Shown: piece by piece, positions 17,763 through 27,720 of the stretch
How the letters are laid out: the number at the start of each line of letters is the position of its first letter
How positions within the stretch are numbered: the first letter of the stretch is position 1
Notes under the pieces: model-generated
Seen by the model: the letters and a program-made list of their open reading frames with translations, nothing else
Databases searched by the model: none
What the model was told of the DNA's origin: nothing
Translations under genes and position numbers: made by a program
DNA from: Sympetrum striolatum
Taxonomy: Eukaryota; Arthropoda; Insecta; Odonata; Libellulidae
Direction: 5' to 3'
Length of the DNA stretch: 64,000 nt
Assembly (NCBI GenBank): GCA_947579665.1
Contig: OX388349.1
Location: forward strand, 18,074,459 to 18,138,458

Positions 17763-18531
17763 TATCGAAATCGCAGTCAGTCAGTCAGTCAGTCTTCACT
17801 CCAGTATGGATACTATAATCTGTGGCACCAGGTCCCTAAGGGCTTTATCCACGTCTTATGGCATTGTATTTTTTAGTAAAATGACATTCTTATTTTTATT
17901 ACTGTATTAGCAATGGTTCCCAAAGGAAACCCTTGCTAATTCTTAAGTTTATTTGAAATTAAATTTTTTAATTCATTTTAATGTAGTTGTACAACTTCTT
18001 CAAACGCTTTAGGCCTTCTGTAGTACTGGGAGGAGGCCTCATTTATGTTGTCAGACCACATAGAGTTAAAAACTCCAGGTGCAGCATTCAACTTATTTTT
18101 AAAATTGTTTGCCAGGGTGAGGAGTACTGAATCTAGGGGCTTAATTGCATGTGCGTTAAAAATTTCTTTAGAACTTGTCAGTGGTGGCACTTTTAGAATC
18201 TGTTTGATATATTTTTTGTCGATTCTCTTGAGTTTGTTAAAGTTGTCTTTTGATGCATACAACCAGGCAGGTCCTGCATAGGTTATGATTGGGCGTACCA
18301 TTGTTAGGTATAATAAGATTTTTGTTTTTAATCTGATTTTGTCATTGAAGAGTAAAATATTAAGTGCATAAAATGCAGAGTTAGCTTTGGTTAAAATATA
18401 TTTCGTCTGGTCTCTCCACGTTAACTTTGGGTCTAGGAACACCCCAAGGAATTTTTGAGATTTTTGTCGGGGGATAATATCATTGCCCCAGTACAGGTCC
18501 GAGTCATTAGGTTTTTTTATCTTTCTGCTGA
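17763..18531 (-). mobile_element. C': 5'-truncated copy of element C (3' end only)
   Basis: 769 bases that match 20741-21509 at a constant offset of 2978 with only a few substitutions seen and no indel. It contains the 3' UTR and the last 154 codons of ORF2. It breaks off at CTGCTGA, where the 3' end of D starts within three bases. Confidence 0.92.
17978..18442 (-). pseudogene. C-terminal remnant of element C ORF2 (in C')
   Basis: 154 residues identical or nearly so to the C-terminus of the full ORF2 at 20956-23799 (from FLDPKLTWRDQTK to the end EEVVQLH). The endonuclease and reverse transcriptase domains are gone through 5' truncation, so it is dead. In-frame coding sequence continues a further ~89 bases upstream to the break at 18531. 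Confidence 0.92.
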
Positions 18532-18534
18532 GTT

Positions 18535-20740
18535 TATCGAAATCGCATAATTGACGCTTGGCAAGCTGTAGCCTATATGCAAATGTTTGCTTTATAGGCA
18601 GTAACGCTGGTGCTAGGTAAGGTTACAGGGGTAGAGGCACAGCACAGTACACATTAACGCAGGCATTAGGTTATTTTATTAGGGATAGGGTTAGGTATGG
18701 ATGACAGATGAGTTGACAGTGCAGCATGAAGGTAAGGGTAGCTGTAAGGAAAGTGGTTAAGAAGAAGCTAAGTTATCGAGAGGGCAGAAGGTGGTGACGA
18801 CTGAAAGGAAAAAGATGTTTAAAATAATTTTGCGCGAAGGTATGGGGAATGTGTTTTTTTTAAAGGGCTATAGAGTTACTGACTATTGGTTACCATTTCT
18901 TCCTGCGGGCTTTTTTATAGGGGGTGAATTTAAATTGGTGGACGACAGTTTTAGGTAATTTTATCTTTTTCTTTTTGCGGTGTTCTCTGGGGGTGTAATT
19001 CCAAATATTCTGTAGGAGGGGGTTTTCAAGGTTCGCAAGGTTCATTTCAAATTTATTAATCATTTTAGCGACCAAGTTACTTACTGTTGTTAATTGGTGG
19101 TAGTTTTTGATTTCTGCAAGTGAGACCAGTTTGTTAGTGGATGTAACAGAGCGGATACATTTATTGTAGAACGTTTCGATTTTTTTAATATTGTATTTTT
19201 GAGTGTTGAAGGTGAGGATTGAGGCGTAAGTGAGGTGGGGGAGGACAAATGAATTTATAAGTCTCAGTTTGGTTCTGGTGGAGAGGGGGCTTTTTCGGTT
19301 TAGAAGAGGGTTCAATTTAAATTTTGCAAATTGCGCCTTTGAGATACTATTATTGATGTGTTCCGTCCAAGAAAGTGAATCGTTGATAGTGATGCCAAGA
19401 AATTTGGTAGAGGAAGACTTGGGGATAGGGGTATTGGAAAGTTCGACTAGTTCTGAGGTGGGCCGTTTTTGATTGATACTGAAGCTCATGTGTGAGCATT
19501 TGGAAGGATTGATGGAGAGATGCCATTTCTCGAGCCAAGTTTCTAATTTGAGATTGTATGCATTGATGCGGTGAACAGCTAAGTTGGGCGAAGGAGACTG
19601 TGATGCAATTGTTAGGTCGTCGGCGTAAAGAAATCGTTTTATTTGAGGATCATTCGGCAAGTCATTAATGAATATGTTGAATAATATCGGGCTGATGATG
19701 CTGCCTTGAGGCACACCTGCAGAGATAGGAAGAGGAGGAGAGATGTGGTTGTTGTATCTGACCTGAATCGTTCGGTTTTTTAGAAAAGATTGAATGATTT
19801 TACAGATAGAGGGAGGAAAAGAAAGTGTTAACAGTTTGTAAATAAGCCCTTGGTGCCAGACTCGATCAAATGCTTTGTGGATGTCGTAAAATACAACTTG
19901 AGTGGCTTGCTTCCTATAGATGTGACCATGGATGATAAACTCAAGTAGTCTGAGCACTTGGTGTGTGGTAGAAAGGTGGTTTGTGAAACCCATCTGTTCT
20001 GGGATGATTATTTTGTTGCTTTTAACGTGATCCTGAATTATTCTGTGGAGGATTTTTTCGAAGACTTTGGAAATAGATGAGAGAAGAGTGATGGGGCGGT
20101 GATTAGAAATTAGAGTGGGGTCTTTTTGGGGTTTAGGGATGAAGTGAACTGTGCCCAGTTTCCATGCCTCTGGAAAATAATGAAGTTGAAGGCAAGAGTT
20201 AAAAAGATCTACAAGGAGAGAAATGAACTGTGGGACATTAGAAAGGAGTTTAAGGATTTTGTTGGAAAATGGGTCAGGGCCAGGAGCTTTTCGGATGTTG
20301 AGGTCGTGAAGAATGTTGAAGACTTCAGTGGGGTTGGTAGTAAAAGGGGGGTCGTCCGGTTGAAGTTGTGAAAGGAAGTCATAAGTAATGTTGATTGGCG
20401 CATCGGATTCCAAGTCAGTGGGATTATTCTGCATCAGTGATGAAAGGTAGTCGACAGCAAAATGAGCTTTAGTGGTCGGATCAAAATTTAGTTTATCGTT
20501 GATTAGAAGAGGCTGGTTGTAGGTGTTAGTGTTGGTGAATGATTTGGATATTTTCCAAAGGGAATTATCTTCAAAATTGAGAGAGCTGGAGAAAGCAAGC
20601 CACTTAGAAGAGAGAAAGATTTGAAGTTTTTGTTTAATAATATTGCGAATATTGCGTAAGGCAATTTTGTCGTCCTCCAGTTTGTACAGGTGAAATTGCC
20701 GACGGAGGCGATTTCTGCAAGTTATTAGTCGGCGAAGATG
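18535..20740 (-). mobile_element. Element D: 5'-truncated non-LTR retrotransposon
   Basis: The 3' end at 18535 begins TATCGAAATCGCATAATT on the plus strand; the 5' break at 20740 is exactly where the 3' end of C begins. It contains a 355-base 3' UTR and the C-terminal two thirds of ORF2; ORF1 and most of the endonuclease domain are missing. By protein sequence it is closer to A than to B or C. Confidence 0.85.
18890..20740 (-). pseudogene. ORF2 of D, 5'-truncated (reverse transcriptase part)
   Basis: The minus-strand frame is open from the junction at 20740 (first residues HLRRLITCRNRLRRQ) to the stop at 18890, 616 codons; the first in-frame Met is at 20434. It keeps the complete reverse transcriptase: NHRPITLLSSISKVFEK, FYDIHKAFDRVWHQGL, AGVPQGSIISP and FLYADDLTI. 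The C-terminal tail is basic. No stop or frameshift was seen inside, so the truncation looks young. With no start and no endonuclease it should be inactive. Confidence 0.88.
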
Positions 20741-20955
20741 TATCGAAATCGCAGTCAGTCAGTCAGTCAGTCTTCACTCCAGTATGGATACTATAATCTG
20801 TGGCACCAGGTCCCTAAGGGCTTTATCCACGTCTTATGGCATTGTATTTTTTAGTAAAATGACATTCTTATTTTTATTACTGTATTAGCAATGGTTCCCA
20901 AAGGAAACCCTTGCTAATTCTTAAGCTTATTTGAAATTAAATTTTTTAATTCATT

Positions 20956-23799
20956 TTAATGAAGTTGTACAACTTCTTCAAACGCTTTAGGCCTTCTGTA
21001 GTACTGGGAGGAGGCCTCATTTATGTTGTCAGACCACATAGAGTTAAAAACTCCAGGTGCAGCATTCAACTTATTTTTAAAATTGTTTGCCAGGGTGAGG
21101 AGTACTGAATCTAGGGGCTTAATTGCATGTGCGTTAAAAATTTCTTTAGAGCTTGTCAGTGGTGGCACTTTTAGAATCTGTTTGATATATTTTTTGTCGA
21201 TTCTCTTGAGTTTGTTAAAGTTGTCTTTTGATGCATACAACCAGGCAGGTCCTGCATAGGTTATGATTGGGCGTACCATTGTTAGGTATAATAAGATTTT
21301 TGTTTTTAATCTGATTTTGTCATTGAAGAGTAAAATATTAAGTGCATAAAATGCAGAGTTAGCTTTGGTTAAAATATATTTCGTCTGGTCTCTCCACGTT
21401 AACTTTGGGTCTAGGAACACCCCAAGGAATTTTTGAGATTTTTGTCGGGGGATAATATCATTGCCCCAGTACAGGTCCGAGTCATTAGGTTTTTTTATCT
21501 TTCTGCTGAAGATCATTTTACCACATTTACTGGGGTTAACCTTCAATTTCCATAAATTGCACCAATTATGGATCAAGTCTAGATGTTTTTGAGCCCTAAT
21601 ATTGGCAATTTTTGCAGAGTTATGTTTAGCCACAATAGTGGTATCATCAGCATACAAGTAAATACTCGAGTCCGTGTACTGGGGAATGTCACTTGTAAAA
21701 ATATTGAAAAGAGTCGGGGATAAAATAGAACCTTGCGGAACACCTGCGTCAATGTCTAAAATGTTTGAAGTCGCAATGTTAAAAGATACATAAAATTTGC
21801 GATTTCTGAGGAATGAGTCAATGATTTTAATGAGATAAACTGGGAAGTTACAGTCAAATAATTTAAAAATTAATCCTTCGTGCCAAACTTTATCAAATGC
21901 ACTTTGAAAGTCAAGGAAGCAGGCGACCGCGAATTGTCTAGAATTAAAACCATTTACTATGTCTTCAGTTAGTCTAACGATTTGGTGAGTTGTGGAGAGA
22001 CCAGAACGAAACCCTGCCTGGAAGTTTGGGATTAGATCAGCAAGAGATGAATGATCTATAAGTCGCCTCAGTAAGATTCTCTCGAAGCATTTACCGAGGA
22101 TTGGTAGGAGGCTGATAGGTCTATAATTCTTAGGATCTTTGCTATCCTTGCCAGGTTTAGGGATCATGATGATTTTAGCGACTTTCCATTCTTTAGGAAA
22201 GTATGCGTTTGTTAAGCAGGCATTGAAGATGCAAACAAGATCTGAAACGATATTTTTGGGAAAGGATTTAATCATTTTGGCAGTAATGCCATCCCGTCCC
22301 GGTGCTTTGTTACTTTTTAAGTCTTTCAAAATGTCTTCTACTTCTTTAAAATGGGTGAGCATGGCTTCTGAGGTCGGCATAAAAGCAAGTGACGATACAC
22401 AGTCATTAATCTCGTCATGAAATTTTCTTTTTTGGGAATTTGGGGAGTCAGGTTCTTGTGCCCTATTACCTGAAGTATCGTGGATTATGGGATATTTTGG
22501 TTGTAAGACTACTCTACCCAATTTTGCTTTTTTAATAACCTTTTTCTTTCTATCTATGATCCCCTGGCAAGTACTTGTATCATAAGGAATGAAAGTTTTG
22601 CTTAGCATCGAAGCAAAAAGTTTACATTTGTCAGGGTCAGAAAATATAAGATGTTTCCCATCGGTATTTAATGGAACGTTAGTTTTTTGCTTTTTCCCCG
22701 TAATTTTCTTAACGAAATTCCAGAGGGGTCTGTTGGTTGGGTTGTTCACACTAAGTTCGTCGATTTCTCTGACCACTCTATCATTTTTGAATTTTTTTAT
22801 TTGTTTTTGAATGGATTTCCTCAATATGCGGTAAAGACGATCGTAGGTATTGTTTTTGGTTTTTTGAAAAAGTTTACGGGCTTTGTTACGAGTTTTAATC
22901 TCATCTAATATATTTTTGGGGAGATTTATGTGCCCAGATGGTAGACGTTTTTTGATTTTTGACGTTTTAGCATAGACCATATTAATATTTCTTGAAAAAT
23001 CTGCTATTGCATTATCTATTTGGAAGGGGTTTAGATCTTTGTTTGTCCAATCGAATTTTAGATTTTCGAGGGTCGAACTGAACCTGGCCCAGTCTGGAAT
23101 TCTGGAGTTTTCGTTAAAGATATCATCGATATCCACTGGGATGTGGGCAAAAATAGGTAAATGATCAGAGTCTAAAAGATTGGAGACCTTACACTGAATC
23201 AACTCGGACTCGAAAGAGGTGATGAAGAAGTCCAGGATATCATTCCAGTTAGGATGATTTTTTACTATGTGGGTGTGTTTCGTGGGGGCATGGACCATAA
23301 ACCGACACTGTGTGAGCCAGTTAAAAAGTTTCGTGCCAGATGAGTTATTTGCCCGGCAGCCCCAAGCTTTATTTTTAGCATTCAGATCACCACCCATAAT
23401 GGTGGTGGTGTTATTGAACTTTTTGGCGAATTTAAAGAAGTCTGTTTTAAGGATGCCTTTACTTGGGGATTTATAAACAGCGATGAAATTGATTGTGTTG
23501 TGGTCACCTTTCACTGAAATACCGACTGCCTCCATGTTTTTAAATTTGGGCAGTTTTAACTCCTTCAGTTTGAGTTTATTGGAAGCAAAAATGCAAACGC
23601 CCCCTGATTGCTTATTTCCATTGTCCTTCCTAAAACAGTGATAGCCGGGGAGGTCAATCAATTTATCAGAAGTTAAATGTGTTTCAGCTATTAGAGCTAT
23701 ATCAATTTGTTTTTGAATCAAGATGTTAAATAGCTCGGTGGATTGTCTGAAAAGCCCATTGGCATTCCATTCCATGATGTTTAGAAAGCTATCCATCAA
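20956..23799 (-). CDS. ORF2 of C: endonuclease and reverse transcriptase
   Basis: 947 residues, intact. The endonuclease shows EWNANG (10-15), AETHL with Glu39, MGGDLNAKNKAWGC and LDSDHLPIF. A longer linker than in A and B (about residues 380-480) precedes the reverse transcriptase: NYRPISLLPILGKCFERIL, FLDFQSAFDKVWHEGL, AGVPQGSILSPTLF and YLYADDTTIV with YADD at 716-719. No RNase H was seen. It is the most divergent ORF2 of the array. Its start overlaps the end of ORF1 by 11 bases. All visible catalytic residues are present. Confidence 0.92.
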   Translation of the reverse strand: MMDSFLNIMEWNANGLFRQSTELFNILIQKQIDIALIAETHLTSDKLIDLPGYHCFRKDNGNKQSGGVCIFASNKLKLKELKLPKFKNMEAVGISVKGDHNTINFIAVYKSPSKGILKTDFFKFAKKFNNTTTIMGGDLNAKNKAWGCRANNSSGTKLFNWLTQCRFMVHAPTKHTHIVKNHPNWNDILDFFITSFESELIQCKVSNLLDSDHLPIFAHIPVDIDDIFNENSRIPDWARFSSTLENLKFDWTNKDLNPFQIDNAIADFSRNINMVYAKTSKIKKRLPSGHINLPKNILDEIKTRNKARKLFQKTKNNTYDRLYRILRKSIQKQIKKFKNDRVVREIDELSVNNPTNRPLWNFVKKITGKKQKTNVPLNTDGKHLIFSDPDKCKLFASMLSKTFIPYDTSTCQGIIDRKKKVIKKAKLGRVVLQPKYPIIHDTSGNRAQEPDSPNSQKRKFHDEINDCVSSLAFMPTSEAMLTHFKEVEDILKDLKSNKAPGRDGITAKMIKSFPKNIVSDLVCIFNACLTNAYFPKEWKVAKIIMIPKPGKDSKDPKNYRPISLLPILGKCFERILLRRLIDHSSLADLIPNFQAGFRSGLSTTHQIVRLTEDIVNGFNSRQFAVACFLDFQSAFDKVWHEGLIFKLFDCNFPVYLIKIIDSFLRNRKFYVSFNIATSNILDIDAGVPQGSILSPTLFNIFTSDIPQYTDSSIYLYADDTTIVAKHNSAKIANIRAQKHLDLIHNWCNLWKLKVNPSKCGKMIFSRKIKKPNDSDLYWGNDIIPRQKSQKFLGVFLDPKLTWRDQTKYILTKANSAFYALNILLFNDKIRLKTKILLYLTMVRPIITYAGPAWLYASKDNFNKLKRIDKKYIKQILKVPPLTSSKEIFNAHAIKPLDSVLLTLANNFKNKLNAAPGVFNSMWSDNINEASSQYYRRPKAFEEVVQLH

Positions 23800-24000
23800 T
23801 GATTCTGTTCGTTGAATCTAAAATAAACTCTACAAAAGCCTCTTTGGTCAAGTTTTCTCGTGAAATAATGGCAAAAAGTTTTAGTAGCCAGTTTTGGAGG
23901 TTAAGCCTCCACTCGACTGTGGGGGGACAACCAAGCTGTACTCAAATGTTCCTCAGTAAACGACTTTATCAAAGTAAAAGATATTTTAACTAAGGACCAA
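23789..24000 (-). pseudogene. C-terminal end of C ORF1 with a 1-base shift in a C run
   Basis: The ORF1 end reads ...LNLQNWLLKLFAIISRENL..., ending in NRIIDG and a stop at 23789-23791. Upstream, the plausible reading (SFTEEHLSTAWLS) is in another frame; the switch falls in a run of G on the plus strand around 23921-23926, so one extra base there explains it. This may be a real mutation or a homopolymer error beside the gap. The rest of ORF1 is lost in the gap. Not listed as a long ORF because it is broken. Confidence 0.6.
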
Positions 24001-24200
24001 NNNNNNNNNNNNNNNNNNNNNNNNNNNNNNNNNNNNNNNNNNNNNNNNNNNNNNNNNNNNNNNNNNNNNNNNNNNNNNNNNNNNNNNNNNNNNNNNNNNN
24101 NNNNNNNNNNNNNNNNNNNNNNNNNNNNNNNNNNNNNNNNNNNNNNNNNNNNNNNNNNNNNNNNNNNNNNNNNNNNNNNNNNNNNNNNNNNNNNNNNNNN
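24001..24200. other. Assembly gap (200 N)
   Basis: A run of exactly 200 N. A round size usually means unknown length. It separates the retrotransposon array from the gene-bearing side, so continuity across it is not proven. Confidence 0.99.
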
Positions 24201-24431
24201 CTCAATTTATATCCTCTATTTTTACATAGTATTCGTAATTTTGCCAAGATATGTTTGATAAAAGCAACAAAAATGCATAATTTCACTGAAATGTCATGTA
24301 TTTTTCCTCTATTTGGCCTTAGTTATCAAGATTTTTACTATTTTGCCATTTTTTTCAGGATTTTGCCAAGATATGACCGAAAAAAGCAACGAAAACGGAT
24401 AATTTCACCGAAATTTCAATTTCTTTTCCTC

Positions 24432-25229
24432 TACAGTAGTACCTCTTACTACGAGTGTTCCTTAGTACGAGTGTTCCATACTACGAGCTGGCACTCGGCC
24501 AAAATATTGACTCTTAAGACGAGCGAAATTTCTTACTACGAGCGTGCGGGTATAATCGTATCCTGCTTGTTGGCGCTGTCTAATAAGTTCGCGGGCGAGC
24601 TACCAGGGCTACCAAGGACCCGAAGGTAAGCTCGAAACTAAATCCCTTTTATATGTTTCTTACGTAATCGAGCCAAATCAAAGCGGGATGTGGAGTTCAA
24701 TGCTGATAACACCAAATCAAAATTCTTCTTGGATCGCCCTGCCGTCGCTCACTCAGTTCGCGTTTTGAAATCATAGGAAAAACATTTCTGAATTGTGTTC
24801 TGGCAAATATTTGAGTTTTTTTTGCAATGTATTCTGTAACTTATACATTAGCCATGGGACCTAAGAATCGTGGTGTAAAGGAATGTAGTGATGAGAAGAA
24901 AAAGCTTATCACGATCGATATTAAGAAGGAAATTATCGAAAAATATGAAAAAGGAGTGAGTGTTGCGGACTTGGCGCGCCAATACAAACGGAGTACTACT
25001 ATACTAACGGATCAAAATACTTAAGCATCGAAAAAAATGACTTTTTAATAGAAATTGGACGTATCCAAACTATAAATCGAAACAAAACTTATGATAAGTT
25101 TCCAATAGTATGCTTATGTAAACTACTATCTTGGAAAGTTTAATGAGTTGGTCATATAAGCGTTAAACTCCTCTATTTTTCATTGCATTTAGTTTTTGAA
25201 AAATTTGACATATTTGTAGTAAGAAGAGG
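24432..25229 (+). mobile_element. Deleted Tigger/pogo-type DNA transposon
   Basis: The left end is TA followed by CAGTAGTACCTCTTACTACG (from 24434), the typical start of Tigger/pogo inverted repeats, with several further CTTACTACGAG-like repeats up to 24545. A weak inverted partner lies at 25211-25229 (TTGTAGTAAGAAGAGG), but the outermost bases of the right end are missing. Inside is only the N-terminal DNA-binding part of a transposase. Confidence 0.6.
24854..25024 (+). pseudogene. N-terminal fragment of Tigger-type transposase (psq/CENP-B-like HTH)
   Basis: Starting at MGPKNRG, the short reading contains KKKLITIDIKKEIIEKYEKG followed by VSVADLARQYKRS. This is the helix-turn-helix found at the N-terminus of pogo/Tigger transposases and CENP-B. 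It stops after about 57 residues, where the family continues with a second HTH and a DDE/DDD core, all absent here. An in-frame upstream start at 24827 is possible. Confidence 0.65.
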
Positions 25230-27720
25230 GCAAGAATAAACTAGCCCCTGTTAGTTAGCCTTTTTTTTCATTTTATCAGGCAGCTTGCCCCCCGAACCCT
25301 ACCGAACATATTCGCAAAGGAAAAGCAAAATTTTCGATTCCTTCTGTTCTCATCGTACTTTGTGTTTCATCCTCAAACCAAATATCTTTATGTCAGTATA
25401 TTTGCAATCATGCTCTGCTCTTCCGTGAGAAATGTTGCGACCTTGCTTCGTTTTAAAAAATAATGAATAATAAACAGTAAATACAATAGTCATTCGAAAA
25501 CAAAAAAACGTTGTGCAATCCAAAATTACCCACTATCGATCATACTTAAATAGGAATAGTAATAACATCACCCTTCATTGAAGTACCACTTCCCATGGAA
25601 GAGTTATCTTTTAAATTTCAAATATATAGCTTATTTATTTAAAATTCTGAAAAATCTATTAAGAAAAGACTAAACTGTATGGGACTTACGGAAGACGTCG
25701 CTTGATAATCCTTGGTTCAACGCTCTTTCGGTATCAAACCGGAGACACCGAGAGGAAACATCCAAAAGCGAGAGAATTCACTTCCTACAAACTTGACAAA
25801 AGGAAGCACCACAAATGAATCAAGTATTACCAAAAAATATTGTTCAATGCAAATATAAGAGCAAGCAGATGATTTACTGATTGCTCAAACTAAGATTTCC
25901 TATTCGACTTCGTAGGACTGGATCTGATACCAAATCGAAGATGTTTGGGAGCTATCACTTTGGGATCTAATATGATTAATTCATTCTATCTCAAAAACAG
26001 ATATATGTGGAGTAAAATACATCCAATAAAAACACAACAGCTTCCTCATTTAATACAAATCTAAATTTAAATCCAATAAAAATATTCAAGCGAAACGGAA
26101 AATTATTAGAAAATTAATAACCAAGATGTTTAAAAGGATAACTATTCGTCAATTCAAATTTAAAAATTTTTCAGGGCCTACGTTGAAAGAAAAGTAGGAA
26201 GTATTTACTGATGAAATTATAATATGCTGTTGATAATCATGTTTGAAATTCAACTCCAGTAATTCAGTGGAAGAAAAAAAGCTGTGATAGTAAACATCTT
26301 AGGCTGACGTTAATGTTTATATTAAAATTCGTAACTGATAGAAACTCATAATTCGAGGGTGAAAATAAAAATATACCTATTAAGAGTGAATCAGTATGTA
26401 CCTATTATTCAAGAATTATATTCAAGGTATATAAGAAATCGTTTAAAGGTAAGTGATCGGACAAAAAACAAATTGCGATTCAAATATTGACATCGGCTGA
26501 TGATATCCGTTACTAATCCCGAAATAATTTTTTTTTATATTACTTATTGTATTATATTCCGTCTTTATTAATACTGATAAATCATTGTGAAAAAGCTAAC
26601 TCTAAATATGATTTCCCATAGCAAACTCGCATGAAAAATGCATAGAAGGATCAATACTCGTAAAATAGAATTCAAACATTTATCCATCTAATTCAGAAAA
26701 TGGTATCATCTATTGTCCAGGTAGAATTGTAATAAGCAAACGTGGATAAAAACGCTATTATAGCCTGAAAAATTACAAATCTCTTAATACTGAAGGAAAA
26801 CAACCGGATAAGGAGCAATTAAGTATTTATTGTGTAAGGGCCTCAGCATCTGTTAGTGTTCAATGGCAAATATCCATCTTTGCGTAGGATTATCTCTCTC
26901 TGAAGTACTAACCCTGAAGAAATTATATATCTTCCTCGAATGATCATTAAAAGCAATGTTCAAATTCAAATTCAAATTTTATTACACCGAAGGACTACAA
27001 AGTAGTATGGGCATTGTCAAACAAATAATCATAATCACAATTTTAAAAAATCTCATAATATACAAAGTAATATACAAATCAATAAATATACAAAAAAATA
27101 TATAAAAGTATTCAAATTCAAGTATTCAATGTATATTAATTAAGTCAATAAATAACACGGTGAATAATTTCCGTTAATGAAATTATTACATTTTAGAGTA
27201 ATTACCTTAGAGGGTAAAACATACCACACTCAATCACTAAATTTAACTGCTAAGTAAATTATATCCGAAATGATGTTGGCTATTTGAAACCAGTATTCGA
27301 CAGGCGTTTACGTCGAATTTTCCCAATTATTTAACATAAACACGAGCTCAATTTAGTGAGAAACTTTGAAGAAGGATAATAAAAGTCTTTCATTTTAGCA
27401 CAAGAGGCTACGATTGTGCATACATCTCAGCAAGCGTTTGAAAATTATTAGTATGATCCAATTACAGTGCACAACTGCCATAGCTTACTCCCTGTTTCAA
27501 GGTATTTCATGGTATTTCTATTGCAGATTGCTGACGCAGAAGATTGAACTTCCCTGCGAAACAAATCGAACTTCAACTGTTACCTGAGATTTTTCGAAAG
27601 CAGAAATTAGAAACGATGCGGACATAAGGGGAGATTCGATAATATTGATAACATTTAGTCCAAGGCGATCAACTTGAAGGTGTCATTGTAGCTGCTAAAA
27701 ACTGTCAGTACTTCGATTCA
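25230..27720. other. Intergenic DNA upstream of MAT2B; one LINE-like 3' tail
   Basis: AT-rich with no supportable gene. At 26960-27080 there is (TTCAAA)3 followed by TTTATTACACCGAAGGACT and A/T-rich sequence, which looks like the 3' end of a minus-strand LINE or related repeat. The MAT2B promoter must lie in the last few hundred bases, but no specific element was recognised. Confidence 0.4.

Larger units (their letters stand above)
20741..24000 (-). mobile_element. Non-LTR retrotransposon C (Jockey clade), 5' end lost in the assembly gap
   Basis: 3' UTR (20741-20955) with five AGTC repeats just inside the terminal TATCGAAATCGC, a complete ORF2, and the last part of ORF1 running into the N gap at 24001. 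Only the 3' end is bounded by direct comparison (with C'). Confidence 0.88.

Noticed and set aside
1..24000. Calling the array a proven telomere
   Set aside because: Orientation would put the chromosome end to the right, where a gap and then host genes lie; no canonical telomere repeat array is present. Kept only as a hypothesis.
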